A stretch of DNA of 64,000 bases from Aliivibrio salmonicida LFI1238. GTDB taxonomy: Bacteria > Pseudomonadota > Gammaproteobacteria > Enterobacterales > Vibrionaceae. Position 1 is the first letter of the stretch. Every line of letters begins with the position of its first letter. Shown here piece after piece: positions 45,921-55,808 of the stretch. Location: NCBI RefSeq assembly GCF_000196495.1, contig NC_011312.1:1860001-1924000 (forward strand). Direction: 5' to 3'. The notes beneath the pieces were generated by a model that saw only the letters and a program-made list of their open reading frames with translations, did no database searches and was not told where the DNA came from. A program made the position numbers and the translations under genes.

Positions 45921-47066
45921 TTACATTGCCGCTTTAAAAATATTCACAATTTCGTCATGCGTTGCTTGTTTAGGGTTAGTAAATCCACACGCATCTTTAA
46001 GCGCATTTTCCGCCAAGGTATCAAAATCTTCTTCTTTTGCATTTAATGCAGTTAAACCAGAAGGAATACCTACGTCTTTTGATAAGACCTTAATAGCATC
46101 AAGAGCCGCTTGTGCGCCCTCTTCGTTCGTCATACCTTCTACGTTTACACCCATTGCTTTTGCCACGTCTTTTAAACGCTCTGGACATACTTTTGCGTTG
46201 TAGCTTTGTACATGAGGAAGAAGAATGGCATTACATACGCCATGTGGAAGGTCATAAAAACCACCCAATTGGTGTGCCATCGCGTGAACATACCCTAAAG
46301 ACGCGTTATTAAATGCCATGCCAGCCATAAACTGTGCGTACGCCATTTGCTCACGCGCTTCAAGGTTTTGACCATCTTCTACCGCGGTGCGTAAGTGCGC
46401 TTGAATTAGTTCCATCGCTTTAATCGCTACGGCGTCTGTGATTGGTGTTGCCGCAATAGACACATACGCTTCAATTGCATGCGTTAATGCATCCATACCT
46501 GTCGCTGCGGTTAATGAGGCCGGTTTAGCAAGCATCAGCTCTGGATCGTTCACTGACATTAACGGCGTTGTGTGCTTATCCACAATCGCCATTTTAATGT
46601 GACGAGCTTCATCAGTAATAATACAGAAACGGGTCATTTCTGATGCAGTGCCTGCGGTTGTATTGATAGCAACTAAAGGCATTTGAGGTTTTGGCGATTG
46701 ATCTACGCCTTCATAATCTGCAATTTCACCACCATTCGCCGCAACTAAAGCAATACCTTTAGCGCAATCATGTGGAGAACCGCCACCTAAAGATATAACT
46801 AAGTCACACTGATTTTCTTGTAGGATTTTAAGACCTGCGTTTACGTTACCAATGGTTGGATTTGGCTGAGTGCCGTCAAACACCGCAACTTCTACACCGC
46901 GCTCAGCTAATAAATCAGAAACTTGCTTTACCATGCCGATAGCGACTAATACATTATCAGTCACGATTAACGCTTTTTTGTAGCCTTGAGATTTGATGCT
47001 GTCCATTGCTTCTGCAAGGCAACCCGCACCCATTAGATTAATGCTAGGGATAAAAAATGCACTCAT
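45921..47066 (-). CDS. Iron-containing alcohol dehydrogenase
   Basis: This 381-aa group III dehydrogenase has the NAD-binding GGGSPHDCAKGIA, the family signature ATGMDALTHAIEAYVS and the metal-binding histidines in YVHAMAHQLGGFYDLPHGVCNA (in parts). The closest kinds are YiaY/AdhB/FucO-type enzymes acting on ethanol, threonine or 1,2-propanediol; the substrate is not determined by sequence. Confidence 0.93.
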   Translation of the reverse strand: MSAFFIPSINLMGAGCLAEAMDSIKSQGYKKALIVTDNVLVAIGMVKQVSDLLAERGVEVAVFDGTQPNPTIGNVNAGLKILQENQCDLVISLGGGSPHDCAKGIALVAANGGEIADYEGVDQSPKPQMPLVAINTTAGTASEMTRFCIITDEARHIKMAIVDKHTTPLMSVNDPELMLAKPASLTAATGMDALTHAIEAYVSIAATPITDAVAIKAMELIQAHLRTAVEDGQNLEAREQMAYAQFMAGMAFNNASLGYVHAMAHQLGGFYDLPHGVCNAILLPHVQSYNAKVCPERLKDVAKAMGVNVEGMTNEEGAQAALDAIKVLSKDVGIPSGLTALNAKEEDFDTLAENALKDACGFTNPKQATHDEIVNIFKAAM

Positions 47067-47269
47067 AACTTACTCCAATCTTATTTAAATAAATTTAATC
47101 GTTAGTTATGTTTTAACATTGATGCGGTTAATAACTTTTTGATCTAAGACAATTTCTGCAACAAGTAGCCATACGTTACAGTAAAATCGAGATATTCATC
47201 ATACTTTGTAGGTAGGTGGATACAAAAAAGAAGAGAATACGTTAATTAATTGATAAAAAAGACAATAAA

Positions 47270-47986
47270 TTAAACGGATAATGAATACCCATTGTTTTTT
47301 AGCCATAATTTTTGCTCTTGAAAATCAGGCATCACTCTTTCAACTTCTTTCCAAAACTGAGGTGAATGATCGTGATGAATGAGATGACACAGTTCATGAA
47401 TCACCACATAATCCACCACGCGATTTGGCGCTTGCATGATTAACCAATTAAATTCTAAATCTCCGTAAGGCGTACAACTTCCCCAACGGCTTTTAAATTC
47501 TTTAATACGAATAACCGCAGTTTCAACCCCCACCATCGGCGCATAGCGGTGAACTTTTTCACGAATTTTCTTTTCTGCATTCCGCTTATACCAATTCACC
47601 AAGGCGCGATTAATATACTGCGGCTGATGCTTAGGGTCAGGCACTGTGACGAGAATACGCCCTGCAATCAATTTGGTTTGAGTCAGATCACCTGCCACCA
47701 CTTTTAAGCGATAATTACGCCCAAGGTAAGGGAAAGCCTCACCTGACACATACTCTCTCGCATTCATCGGTGTCGCATGCTGATTTAACGCGATCTTTTC
47801 GATAATCCACTGGTGCTTATCTGTAATTAACTTTTCTATGCGTTCAAGATCTAACTTTCTTGGCACAACGACAATGACCTTTCCCTCTTCCACTTTAATG
47901 GACGCGGTTTTTCTGCGAGAAGTACGTTCAATGTAAACGCAATAACTTTCTCGTTGAATCATTTCTTTCTCTTTCTCTTTTGCCAT
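47270..47986 (-). CDS. YgjP-like metallopeptidase (M48/SprT type)
   Basis: The 238-aa protein has the zinc motif HELCHLIHHDHS (HExxH plus a further His) near residue 190, and the family segment FKSRWGSC. It starts 2 nt after hsdR. Such YgjP-like genes are often found at the end of type I restriction loci; a direct role in restriction is unproven. Start ATG 47986 is followed by a charged stretch. Confidence 0.8.
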   Translation of the reverse strand: MAKEKEKEMIQRESYCVYIERTSRRKTASIKVEEGKVIVVVPRKLDLERIEKLITDKHQWIIEKIALNQHATPMNAREYVSGEAFPYLGRNYRLKVVAGDLTQTKLIAGRILVTVPDPKHQPQYINRALVNWYKRNAEKKIREKVHRYAPMVGVETAVIRIKEFKSRWGSCTPYGDLEFNWLIMQAPNRVVDYVVIHELCHLIHHDHSPQFWKEVERVMPDFQEQKLWLKNNGYSLSV

Positions 47987-47987
47987 G

Positions 47988-50900
47988 CTATTTGTTTCCG
48001 AACTTGGTTTTCGCCAAATCCATAAAGCGATCTTGTAGAACCGTTACCAAAGCTTTATCACCAAATGGTTGATCAAGAACAGCACGCTTGATCTCTTTCT
48101 TCATGCGTTTTATTTCATCTTGTTTATTGAAGAAGTCGACAATTTCCGTTGCTTCATCCAGCATAACCACTAACGCTTGAGTTACCGCTTTAATCTCATC
48201 ATGGGTTGATTCAGCAATCACATCGCCATCACTGACGTTAGTGACTTCGGCGATAAGAATATTGTAAAAAGCAAACTCCGTGTTAGACAAACCGACATCT
48301 TGCGCCGCTTGTTGGTAAGCCGAGCCAATATCGCCTCTCATCTCTAACATTAACTCAAGTTGCTGTGCCCATTTGCCTGCTGTTTTTTCGATAATGTCAC
48401 GCAGGCGCAAACTCAACGAACGGTAAAATTCTGGGTCTTCATCCAAATTAATGGTGATGTGGTGCTTAATGGCACTTTCTATTTCAGATGCTTTTGATTC
48501 GTCTGATTTAATCGCTGTAACGCTTTCTTTAAAATTAGCCGCCAGTAAATCTATCGGTGCGATTTTAGGATCAACACCCGTACTGAGAATATGCTCATCC
48601 ACCAATTGGCGCACTTTGGCACCAATCTCGCTCATGTCTAGCCCTTCGTCTCGAAATTTGGTTTTTGAGGCATTGTGGATCTTGCCTAATAACTTCATAT
48701 CAGGAATAAACGGAACCGCTTCGGCATCAGGCAAAATAACGTTTAACTGCTTACCAAACTGTTTGAATGCCATGTCAAATTGCGCTCGCACTGTTTCATC
48801 TTTTAATGCTAAAACGTAATCATCAATATCGTCACTCGGCTTGCCATTTTTAAGCACCTGCTTAAAGAACGACATGGCACGAGTATGCTTGGCTTTTAGC
48901 TTTGGGATTTCATCTTTTAAGCTTTGATACGAGCCTTCTACATCATCGCTGCTAAACAGTTCTAACGCCTCAGTAAGATGCGTTGCTAAGCCATGATAAT
49001 CCACCACATAACCACACTCTTTACCTTTATAAGTTCGGTTAACGCGAGCAATGGCCTGCATTAAGGTGTGATCTTGCAGCTTTCTGTCGATGTACATCAC
49101 TTGAGCAATAGGCGCATCAAAGCCCGTTAACAGCATGTCTTTGACTATCAAAAAAGCGGTATTATTAAACTTTTTATTTTTCTCTTCAGTGCCTTGTTTA
49201 TCAATACCAAAAGGCTTTTTAAAATTGGTGATGACTTTCTTTTGATGCACTTTATCTGTGTATTGAGTCAGGTACTTTTCATCATTATGATCGCCCGAGA
49301 TAATCACCTCTGAGTGAGGCGCACCTAATTCATCTAGGGTCTTTTTAAAGATAGCTGCCGCATGACGACTTCCCACCACGATCATTGCTTTAAAGCCATC
49401 AGGACGAATGTGTTCTTTATAGTGTTTGATTAAATCGATACAAACCCAACGAATACGAGCTGGAGCTTCACGAACCGCCTTCTCTACACCGTATTTTCTT
49501 TTGATCTCACGTTGTTCTTCTTCGGTATATTCGCCAAAGTATTCTTCAAACAGCTTATCGAGTGAATCACCTGCGACTTCCGATTTCACTTCACGGCCTT
49601 CATAAAGCAGTTTAACCGTTGCGCCATCTTCTACCGCTTGGTTTATTTTGTATTCATCGATGTAACCACCAAACGCTTGGCTCATTTTTTGAGTTTTCAG
49701 CAATGGTGTTCCGGTGAAACCAATTTTAGGCGCATTGGGTAACGCGGCATTAATCGTCATTGCCAAACCACCAAATTGGGTTCGGTGCGCTTCATCGGCA
49801 AGAACAATGATTTTGTCGCTTGGGTTTAAATCAGCAAAGCCTTCTGCTACCGTTTTTTGCTTCTCTTGTTCTTTTTCGAGATCAGCAAATTTTTGTACCA
49901 TCGCGGTCACAAGATCAGAGCTGTCTTTCTTTAGTAATTCTTTTAATTCTGCCACAGAGCCTGCGTTATACACCGTCTCACCTTGTGCATCGCGGAAGGT
50001 ATTTGATAACTGCTCATCAAGTTGAGTTCGGTCGGTAATAAACACCAATTTGTACTGTTTTAATTCGGCATCACGACGCATTTTTACGGCAAGCATCACC
50101 ATGGTCAGCGATTTACCACTGCCTTGAGTATGCCAAACTACGCCACTTCTTTCTTTTCGATCCTTGCCTGATTTCAAGCGTTCAATCACTTTATTAACGG
50201 CACGATATTGCTGATAACGCGCCACTTTTTTAATTAAGCGACCGTCATCAGTTTCAAATAATATGAAGTTTTGCAGAATATCGAGAAAGTTTAAAATACT
50301 AAACATGCCCGCTAACAAACGCTGTTGCGCGGTGACTTCGGTTAATACCTCATAACTTGCTGCTGGCTCGGCGGCTTGTTGCCACTCATCATGCTTTGCT
50401 AAGTTATCTTCACTCTCGTCTAACGCATCGTCAGGGATTTGAACTGTAATAGCAGAATGAAGCGGAACGATATTATCGCGTAATGATTGTTCTGCTAATT
50501 GTGCATCAGAAAAAGGATACGCGTCTTTCCAATCACCATAATGCTGACTGTTTGAGCTGATGGTGCCCACTTTGGCTTGATCTCGGCAAGTCGATACCAT
50601 GAGTTGGTTATACCAAAACAGTTTTTCAGCCCCTTCGTGATCATCGGTATGGCGTAGATTCGCGTAACGGCGTAATTGATTAATGCCATCACCCATCGGC
50701 GCAGAGATATACGGTGATTTACACTCAATCACGGCGAGCGGAATGCCATTAACAAAGCAGACAATATCTGGAATGATGCTTTGGTTTGCGCCTTCTACTT
50801 TAAATTGATTGGTACATAAGAATTCGTTGTTGCTTGGGGTTTCAAAATCAACCAGTTTAACCGTCTGCCCTTTTCGCCCTTTGCCTAAGTCTTGCTCTAC

Positions 50901-51206
50901 TGAGAGGTAATTAACCATGGTTTGATAGAAGGCGTGGTTATATTCCATTAAGGCGGCGAAATTTGGGTGCGTGACTTCACGAGAGACTTTGCGAAGATTC
51001 TCGTCGCTTATCCACGGGTTAATGCGTTTAATCGCGGCTTCAAGGCGTTTGACTAACACCACATCACGCAGGTAAGTACGCTCAGGAATGCCATCGGCGC
51101 AAGCATAATCTGGTGACAATTGTTTACCTTGAATGTAAGTCCACCCAAGTTGAACCAACTGAGCAATGGCAGGGGCTTCTACTTTATTGAATTCGTTGTT
51201 TTTCAT
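47988..51206 (-). CDS. hsdR: Type I restriction enzyme R subunit
   Basis: The 1072-aa motor and nuclease subunit has an N-terminal nuclease domain (AVIECKSP, motif region), Walker A in HTQGSGKSLTMVMLA, the DEAH box in VLADEAHRTQFGG and helicase motif VI-type DHTLMQAIARVNRTYKG. All parts are present in one frame. It is the restriction part of a type I system, but the specificity gene hsdS is broken, so it may be unable to assemble a normal complex. Confidence 0.95.
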   Translation of the reverse strand: MKNNEFNKVEAPAIAQLVQLGWTYIQGKQLSPDYACADGIPERTYLRDVVLVKRLEAAIKRINPWISDENLRKVSREVTHPNFAALMEYNHAFYQTMVNYLSVEQDLGKGRKGQTVKLVDFETPSNNEFLCTNQFKVEGANQSIIPDIVCFVNGIPLAVIECKSPYISAPMGDGINQLRRYANLRHTDDHEGAEKLFWYNQLMVSTCRDQAKVGTISSNSQHYGDWKDAYPFSDAQLAEQSLRDNIVPLHSAITVQIPDDALDESEDNLAKHDEWQQAAEPAASYEVLTEVTAQQRLLAGMFSILNFLDILQNFILFETDDGRLIKKVARYQQYRAVNKVIERLKSGKDRKERSGVVWHTQGSGKSLTMVMLAVKMRRDAELKQYKLVFITDRTQLDEQLSNTFRDAQGETVYNAGSVAELKELLKKDSSDLVTAMVQKFADLEKEQEKQKTVAEGFADLNPSDKIIVLADEAHRTQFGGLAMTINAALPNAPKIGFTGTPLLKTQKMSQAFGGYIDEYKINQAVEDGATVKLLYEGREVKSEVAGDSLDKLFEEYFGEYTEEEQREIKRKYGVEKAVREAPARIRWVCIDLIKHYKEHIRPDGFKAMIVVGSRHAAAIFKKTLDELGAPHSEVIISGDHNDEKYLTQYTDKVHQKKVITNFKKPFGIDKQGTEEKNKKFNNTAFLIVKDMLLTGFDAPIAQVMYIDRKLQDHTLMQAIARVNRTYKGKECGYVVDYHGLATHLTEALELFSSDDVEGSYQSLKDEIPKLKAKHTRAMSFFKQVLKNGKPSDDIDDYVLALKDETVRAQFDMAFKQFGKQLNVILPDAEAVPFIPDMKLLGKIHNASKTKFRDEGLDMSEIGAKVRQLVDEHILSTGVDPKIAPIDLLAANFKESVTAIKSDESKASEIESAIKHHITINLDEDPEFYRSLSLRLRDIIEKTAGKWAQQLELMLEMRGDIGSAYQQAAQDVGLSNTEFAFYNILIAEVTNVSDGDVIAESTHDEIKAVTQALVVMLDEATEIVDFFNKQDEIKRMKKEIKRAVLDQPFGDKALVTVLQDRFMDLAKTKFGNK

Positions 51207-51245
51207 GTACCTAGCCTGATTTTCTCATCACTATTATTATGTCCC

Positions 51246-51281
51246 GACTTGGGGGGTGACTTAGGGGGTAACTTGGGGGGT
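51246..51281. repeat. Three 12-bp tandem repeats, remnant of a TPQV-type coding region
   Basis: Units GACTTGGGGGGT, GACTTAGGGGGT and AACTTGGGGGGT follow without a gap. On the minus strand, from an ATG at 51284, they read MTPQVTP-stop-VTPQV, where CAA has become TAA in the middle unit. TPQVTPQV repeats are common linkers in AlbA_2-type ATP-binding and winged-helix proteins, so this looks like a fragment of such a gene. The G runs could also be structured. Confidence 0.5.
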
Positions 51282-51330
51282 CATTGATAATAATCACCAA
51301 TGACCCAAGGTGTAATTGACGCTAATTTGG

Positions 51331-52614
51331 TTATTCGGTGTCTACCTTTACTCGTACTTTACCTGTTAGGAGATCTTGCATAAGGGCTTTTTTGGTATTT
51401 TTAACAAGATCCATTTTCTTTTGATTTTTATAAATCAATTGCGTGAGCGAATCAAATCGATCAACTAAATCTTCTTGCTCTTGAATGCTAGGAACAACAA
51501 TTAGAAAATCTGAAACATCTTGCTTCGTAATATTAGGATCTTTTCGACTACTTGCTGCTATAGATTGCCAACGGTGTCTATTCGCGATCAACCAGTAATT
51601 AACAAATTCACCGATAATTCTTTTCTTAAACACAAGTGCAACTATGGCTTGATTCGTTGTTGCATCCCCAGTTAGGAGTCCAGATCGTCCAATTTGATTC
51701 CAACCACCATACATAGCGATTAAAGCAGTACCTTTTGGATGTAGCTTACATGATGTTTCATTTAAGGCTTTTAAGGTTATTTTTTCATCTGTAGTCAAAA
51801 TATAACTATCATTTAAGTTTGTAGTTTTTACCCAAGGTATTGCACTTTGATCTGATGAAAAGTATGTACTCTCTTTTCGACTAGGAGTGCTACCTGATGA
51901 AAGCTGAAATTCATCGCCCAATGTAGAAACCTCCCATCCCTTCGGAATTCTGCCCACTGGCGAGTCTTTAAACTCGGTATGTGGTTTTCCATCTACACCG
52001 ACACCGCGCGTTAGTAGCTCTTGCATCATGCCTGTTTTTAGGTCTTTGAGCTTATTAATTTGCGCCTGTGTGTTTTCTATCACTTCATCGACTGAGGTGA
52101 GAATAGCGGCGATTTTTTGTTGCTCTGGGAGCGGTGGGATCAATACCTGAAGAGGCGCTATATCCGATTGCGCTATAGTCGTCATCGTTGAATGCTTAGC
52201 AGTCGATATAAAAAACTTCCTAGCAAAATCAGACAAACAATAACGAGCTAAATACTCAGGATGAACCAAACTCTTATTCGGCACAATTTTCATTAAATGA
52301 CCATCGTATGTAATATCACTATCGTAAGACAAATTAATATTACAGTACGCGATACCTTATAGTTTTAGTGATGATCTTGTAAAAAAAACATCTCCATAAC
52401 TTACCTTATTTTTAATGAACTCTTTCTCATCTAATTGAAGCCTTCGAGTTAAATTTACGTCAATTCCATATCCTTGATACATCTCGTAAACGTTTATTAA
52501 TTTATATCCACTACCAACTTTATTCGGATCACAAAAAACACCATTGCTAATACCATCAACACTACAGTCGATTAACTGTTTAGAAATCCAACCTTCAGGC
52601 ACAAACTCACTCAT
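51331..52614 (-). pseudogene. hsdS: Type I specificity subunit HsdS, split by a nonsense codon
   Basis: One frame of 427 codons is interrupted by a single TAA at 52357-52359. Before it, 85 residues start MSEFVPEGWISKQL and end in FFTRSSLKL; after it, the same frame continues GIAYCNINLSYDSDITYDG, as normal HsdS does (a Glu is usual at the stop position). The second part has a central conserved helix (LPEQQKIAAILTSVDEVIENTQ, in parts), the second target-recognition domain starting VGRIPKGWEVSTLGDEF and the final helix. The stop removes most of the first recognition domain from the downstream part. A start at TTG 52332 could give a half-subunit. The gene overlaps hsdM by 8 nt. Confidence 0.9.
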
Positions 52615-54370
52615 AACCCAACTCCTTCAAGTAACCTTGCATCACTTGTTCAGCTTCGGTCACTTGTGCATCTAACTCATGCAGTGATACTTGGTATTTG
52701 TCCCACCAGTGTTCTAGTTGGCTGATGATCTTCGCATCAACATCGCCCACTTGTTCTTCAACAACCAGACGGATCTGTTCTTTGCTTTCAATGCTTGGTT
52801 TGAATGTATAATAGTCGTTGTCTTTTTTATCACTTTTTATATCAAAGACGGCCGACACATCAAAGCCGTTTAACATCTCTTCTTGAATGTAATTATCATT
52901 CACTTCACGCACTGGAATGCCACCGTGAAGGATTGCGCGTACATCAAAGATCTCCGCCGGTGGTGACGTATCGGCATAACGGCGGATGTTAAGGTTAAAA
53001 TCGTTCTCAGCAATTTCTGATAATGGAACAACACGTGCGTAACGCTTAATGTCACACTGGCTTTCAAACGAGTGGTTTTCAAAGGTGGTTACAATTTTAG
53101 CAATGTCTTCTGGGCGCAATTTGTTTTGGTTTTTGCCCTCTGCAAATTCCAATTCACCATTAATGAACAACACCTTGCCTTTACGTGCGCTTGGTTTGTT
53201 CTTATTGATGATAAGCAAACACGCAGGAATGCCTGTGCCGTAGAATAATCCTGATGGTAAACCCACCACGGCTTCTAATAAATCGTCTTCTAAAATCCCT
53301 TGGCGAATCGCTTTTTCACTTGAGCCACGGAATAACACCCCATGAGGCATAACCACGCCTACCATGCCTTCGCTGTTGGTGCTGGCGATCATGTGTTGTA
53401 CAAAGGCTAAATCACCCGCGTCTTTTGGTGGTGTGCCGTAAGGAAAACGTCCAAAACCGTCGTTATCACACTCGTCTTTGCCCCACTTTTTCAATGAGAA
53501 CGGTGGGTTGGCAATAACGCGGTCAAAGCTCATTAGCTCGCCGCCTTCGGTGTGCTGTGGGTCACGCAGTGTATCGCCTTTACGAATATCGGCATTTTGT
53601 ACGCCATGTAAGAACATGTTCATCTTACAAATTGCCCATGTGTTCAAGTTCATCTCTTGACCATACAGTGACAAGTTAGCGGCGTTTTCACCCTGCTTTT
53701 CTAATTGATTACGCGTTTGAACAAGCATACCGCCCGACCCTGATGTTGGATCGTAAATACGCATTCCTGCATGGGGCTTTAATAGCTCAACCAATAGCTG
53801 AACCACTTCACTTGGGGTATAAAACTCGCCGCCTTTTTTGCCTGCGCTGTCGGCAAACATTTTAATCAAGTATTCGTAAGCCGTACCCAGTAAATCAGGG
53901 CGATCAAAGTCCTCATTACGTAAGCGGTATTTATTGAAATGCGACAGTAAATCTTGCAGCTTTTTATCTGACAGTTTGTTTTTGATGTTGAAGTCAATCG
54001 TCACTAATACGCCTTCTAGCGCCGAGTTAAACTCTTCAATCGATTCTGTCGCTTTATTTAGCTGCTCACCAATGTTGTGCTTTAAATCTTTAAGCACTGA
54101 CCAACGGGCGTTTTCTGGGATAAAAAAGGTGCTGTCGTATTCGTCTTCATCATTCGCTAACTCTTCGGCTTGAGCCTGCGTTTTGCCTTTGTCTAGGTAG
54201 TATTGAATAACTTTTTCTTGAGATTCTTCAAAGGCATCCGATAGACGTTTTAAAAACATCATGCCGAAGATGTAATCTTTAAATTCAGACGCATCCATAT
54301 TGCCACGAAGAATGTCGGCGGTTTCCCATAAGAAGGATTCGAGCTGTTGAAGAGAAAGCTTGTTAGTCAT
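52607..54370 (-). CDS. hsdM: Type I DNA methyltransferase M subunit
   Basis: The start is placed at ATG 54370 (MTNKLSLQQLESFLWETADILRG, in parts), giving 587 aa; an upstream in-frame start adds a non-family tail of 19 residues. The SAM site is in YDPTSGSGGMLVQTRN, and the N6-adenine catalytic motif is ANPPFS. It is the first gene of hsdM-hsdS-hsdR-ygjP. Without functional HsdS it would lack a target site. Confidence 0.95.
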   Translation of the reverse strand: MTNKLSLQQLESFLWETADILRGNMDASEFKDYIFGMMFLKRLSDAFEESQEKVIQYYLDKGKTQAQAEELANDEDEYDSTFFIPENARWSVLKDLKHNIGEQLNKATESIEEFNSALEGVLVTIDFNIKNKLSDKKLQDLLSHFNKYRLRNEDFDRPDLLGTAYEYLIKMFADSAGKKGGEFYTPSEVVQLLVELLKPHAGMRIYDPTSGSGGMLVQTRNQLEKQGENAANLSLYGQEMNLNTWAICKMNMFLHGVQNADIRKGDTLRDPQHTEGGELMSFDRVIANPPFSLKKWGKDECDNDGFGRFPYGTPPKDAGDLAFVQHMIASTNSEGMVGVVMPHGVLFRGSSEKAIRQGILEDDLLEAVVGLPSGLFYGTGIPACLLIINKNKPSARKGKVLFINGELEFAEGKNQNKLRPEDIAKIVTTFENHSFESQCDIKRYARVVPLSEIAENDFNLNIRRYADTSPPAEIFDVRAILHGGIPVREVNDNYIQEEMLNGFDVSAVFDIKSDKKDNDYYTFKPSIESKEQIRLVVEEQVGDVDAKIISQLEHWWDKYQVSLHELDAQVTEAEQVMQGYLKELGYE

Positions 54371-54701
54371 GCAATTGTGCCTATTAAATAAGGGGCAACT
54401 CGTACTCAATTGTACGGGTTTATTCAAACGAATTGATATGTGGTGGATTTTACGAGGTTATGGGGTTGGGGGCAATCGAAAGCGGCGCAGTATTGATTTA
54501 AAAATGGAAAGGAATATTGGGTTATTATCGTGATATAAATTATTACGTAAGTTGCATCACGCACCCTGCTTAATTTGAAAATTAATTCTTTTTCATACCA
54601 CCTAAAAACGCTGAACAAATATCACATTTTACTTCCTGTTACACCTTCAATGAAAATGCTAAATAGTTTAAAATACAAGCATAAAATTATAAGGAAGAAT
54701 T
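54371..54701. other. Gap between hsdM and the SUMF1-like gene
   Basis: A 331-bp intergenic stretch between divergent genes, holding both promoters. Short open frames in it overlap on both strands and have no ribosome site or codon pattern; no RNA gene or repeat is recognised. Confidence 0.5.
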
Positions 54702-55766
54702 ATGAAAAACAAATGGTTAGGATTGGCTTGCCTACTACCACTATTAAACGGCTGCAACGATGCGCATTCCTCTATTAGTGCATCAAGTGACACGGTATCA
54801 AAACAACAGATTGATACCATTATTACTAACATCAATAAGCAATACCCTGATGCATCCAATGAATTAAAACAAAATGCATTAAACACCGCGGTTCGTGCTA
54901 TTGAGAATTTAGTGTTCGTAAAAGGTGGCAGTTTTGAGATGGGTGATTTTGGTGCCCCTTGTGAAATTCCAAGTGGTACAAGAGAGAGAATGGACTGGTC
55001 TCCTGATGCACAATGTTTAACATCATTCTCTAGTGTTGAAACAGGAGCAGATCATCTTCATCAAGTAACTCTTAATTCTTATTCTATATCCAAATATGAA
55101 ACAACCTTTATTGATATGGAGTGGATGCGAAAAATTAATGACCTACCAGTTGCAGAAGATAATATTAACGATAGAACAATTATCACAAGAGACTCTAATG
55201 CATATAAAAAATTAATAGAAAGTAAAAAATATAGCGCAGCTAGGAGTAAAAGCTGGCAAGAAACTAAAGATTACTGCCAATGGTTAAATGATATGACGGC
55301 TTTACCTTTTGATTTACCAACAGAAGCTCAATGGGAATATGCCGCCCGTAATCGTGGTGAAAAACTCTATTTCGCGACAAATACTGGTTATTTACAATAC
55401 AAAAATGGGCAATATAAAGATCCAAGTAATAGCGGTCTCTATATTCACTATACTGAAAGTGAAGTTAATGCAAGTACAGATCTTGAAAGATTTGTTGGTC
55501 AACTGCCAGCAAACCCATTAGGTATTTACGGAATGAGCAACAATATTAGTGAATGGGTTAATGATTGGTATTCACCAATTTATTATAAAGAGTCTCTAAA
55601 AAATAATCCTAAAGGACCAAAATCAGGAACAATGAAAGTAATGCGTGACGGTGGAAATATAACAACCTTTGATCGCCTCCCAACTAAACCAATACAAGAT
55701 GGTTATTATCCATCCAATAGTTTCCGATGTTCTTTACAATTAAATAAACCTATTATTTCTCTTTAG
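54702..55766 (+). CDS. Formylglycine-generating-enzyme-like (SUMF1) lipoprotein
   Basis: The 354-aa protein has a lipoprotein signal with C18 in LLNGCN. Its body is an FGE-sulfatase (SUMF1) domain: FVKGGSFEMGDFG, DLPTEAQWEYAAR and GIYGMSNNISEWVNDW, with a late RDGG and FRCS. Many such proteins lack catalytic function and serve in binding or sensing. It differs from true FGE, which is not a lipoprotein in bacteria. It is next to, but divergent from, the restriction island. Confidence 0.8.
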   Translation: MKNKWLGLACLLPLLNGCNDAHSSISASSDTVSKQQIDTIITNINKQYPDASNELKQNALNTAVRAIENLVFVKGGSFEMGDFGAPCEIPSGTRERMDWSPDAQCLTSFSSVETGADHLHQVTLNSYSISKYETTFIDMEWMRKINDLPVAEDNINDRTIITRDSNAYKKLIESKKYSAARSKSWQETKDYCQWLNDMTALPFDLPTEAQWEYAARNRGEKLYFATNTGYLQYKNGQYKDPSNSGLYIHYTESEVNASTDLERFVGQLPANPLGIYGMSNNISEWVNDWYSPIYYKESLKNNPKGPKSGTMKVMRDGGNITTFDRLPTKPIQDGYYPSNSFRCSLQLNKPIISL

Positions 55767-55776
55767 TAATACAACA

Positions 55777-55800
55777 AGCCCTTACTCTCTCGTAAGGGCT
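55777..55800. terminator. Hairpin between the SUMF1-like gene and the MATE remnant
   Basis: AGCCCTTAC and GTAAGGGCT pair perfectly around a 6-nt loop. No good T run follows on either strand, so termination is only probable. It lies between two convergent genes. Confidence 0.5.
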
Positions 55801-55808
55801 AATTTCAG

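Noticed and set aside
51246..51281. Quadruplex from G runs
   Set aside because: Only three runs of G5-G6 are present, one fewer than needed for a simple intramolecular quadruplex; the coding relic explains them better.
54424..54778. Short frames on both strands before the SUMF1-like gene
   Set aside because: They overlap each other and the promoter region, without ribosome sites.
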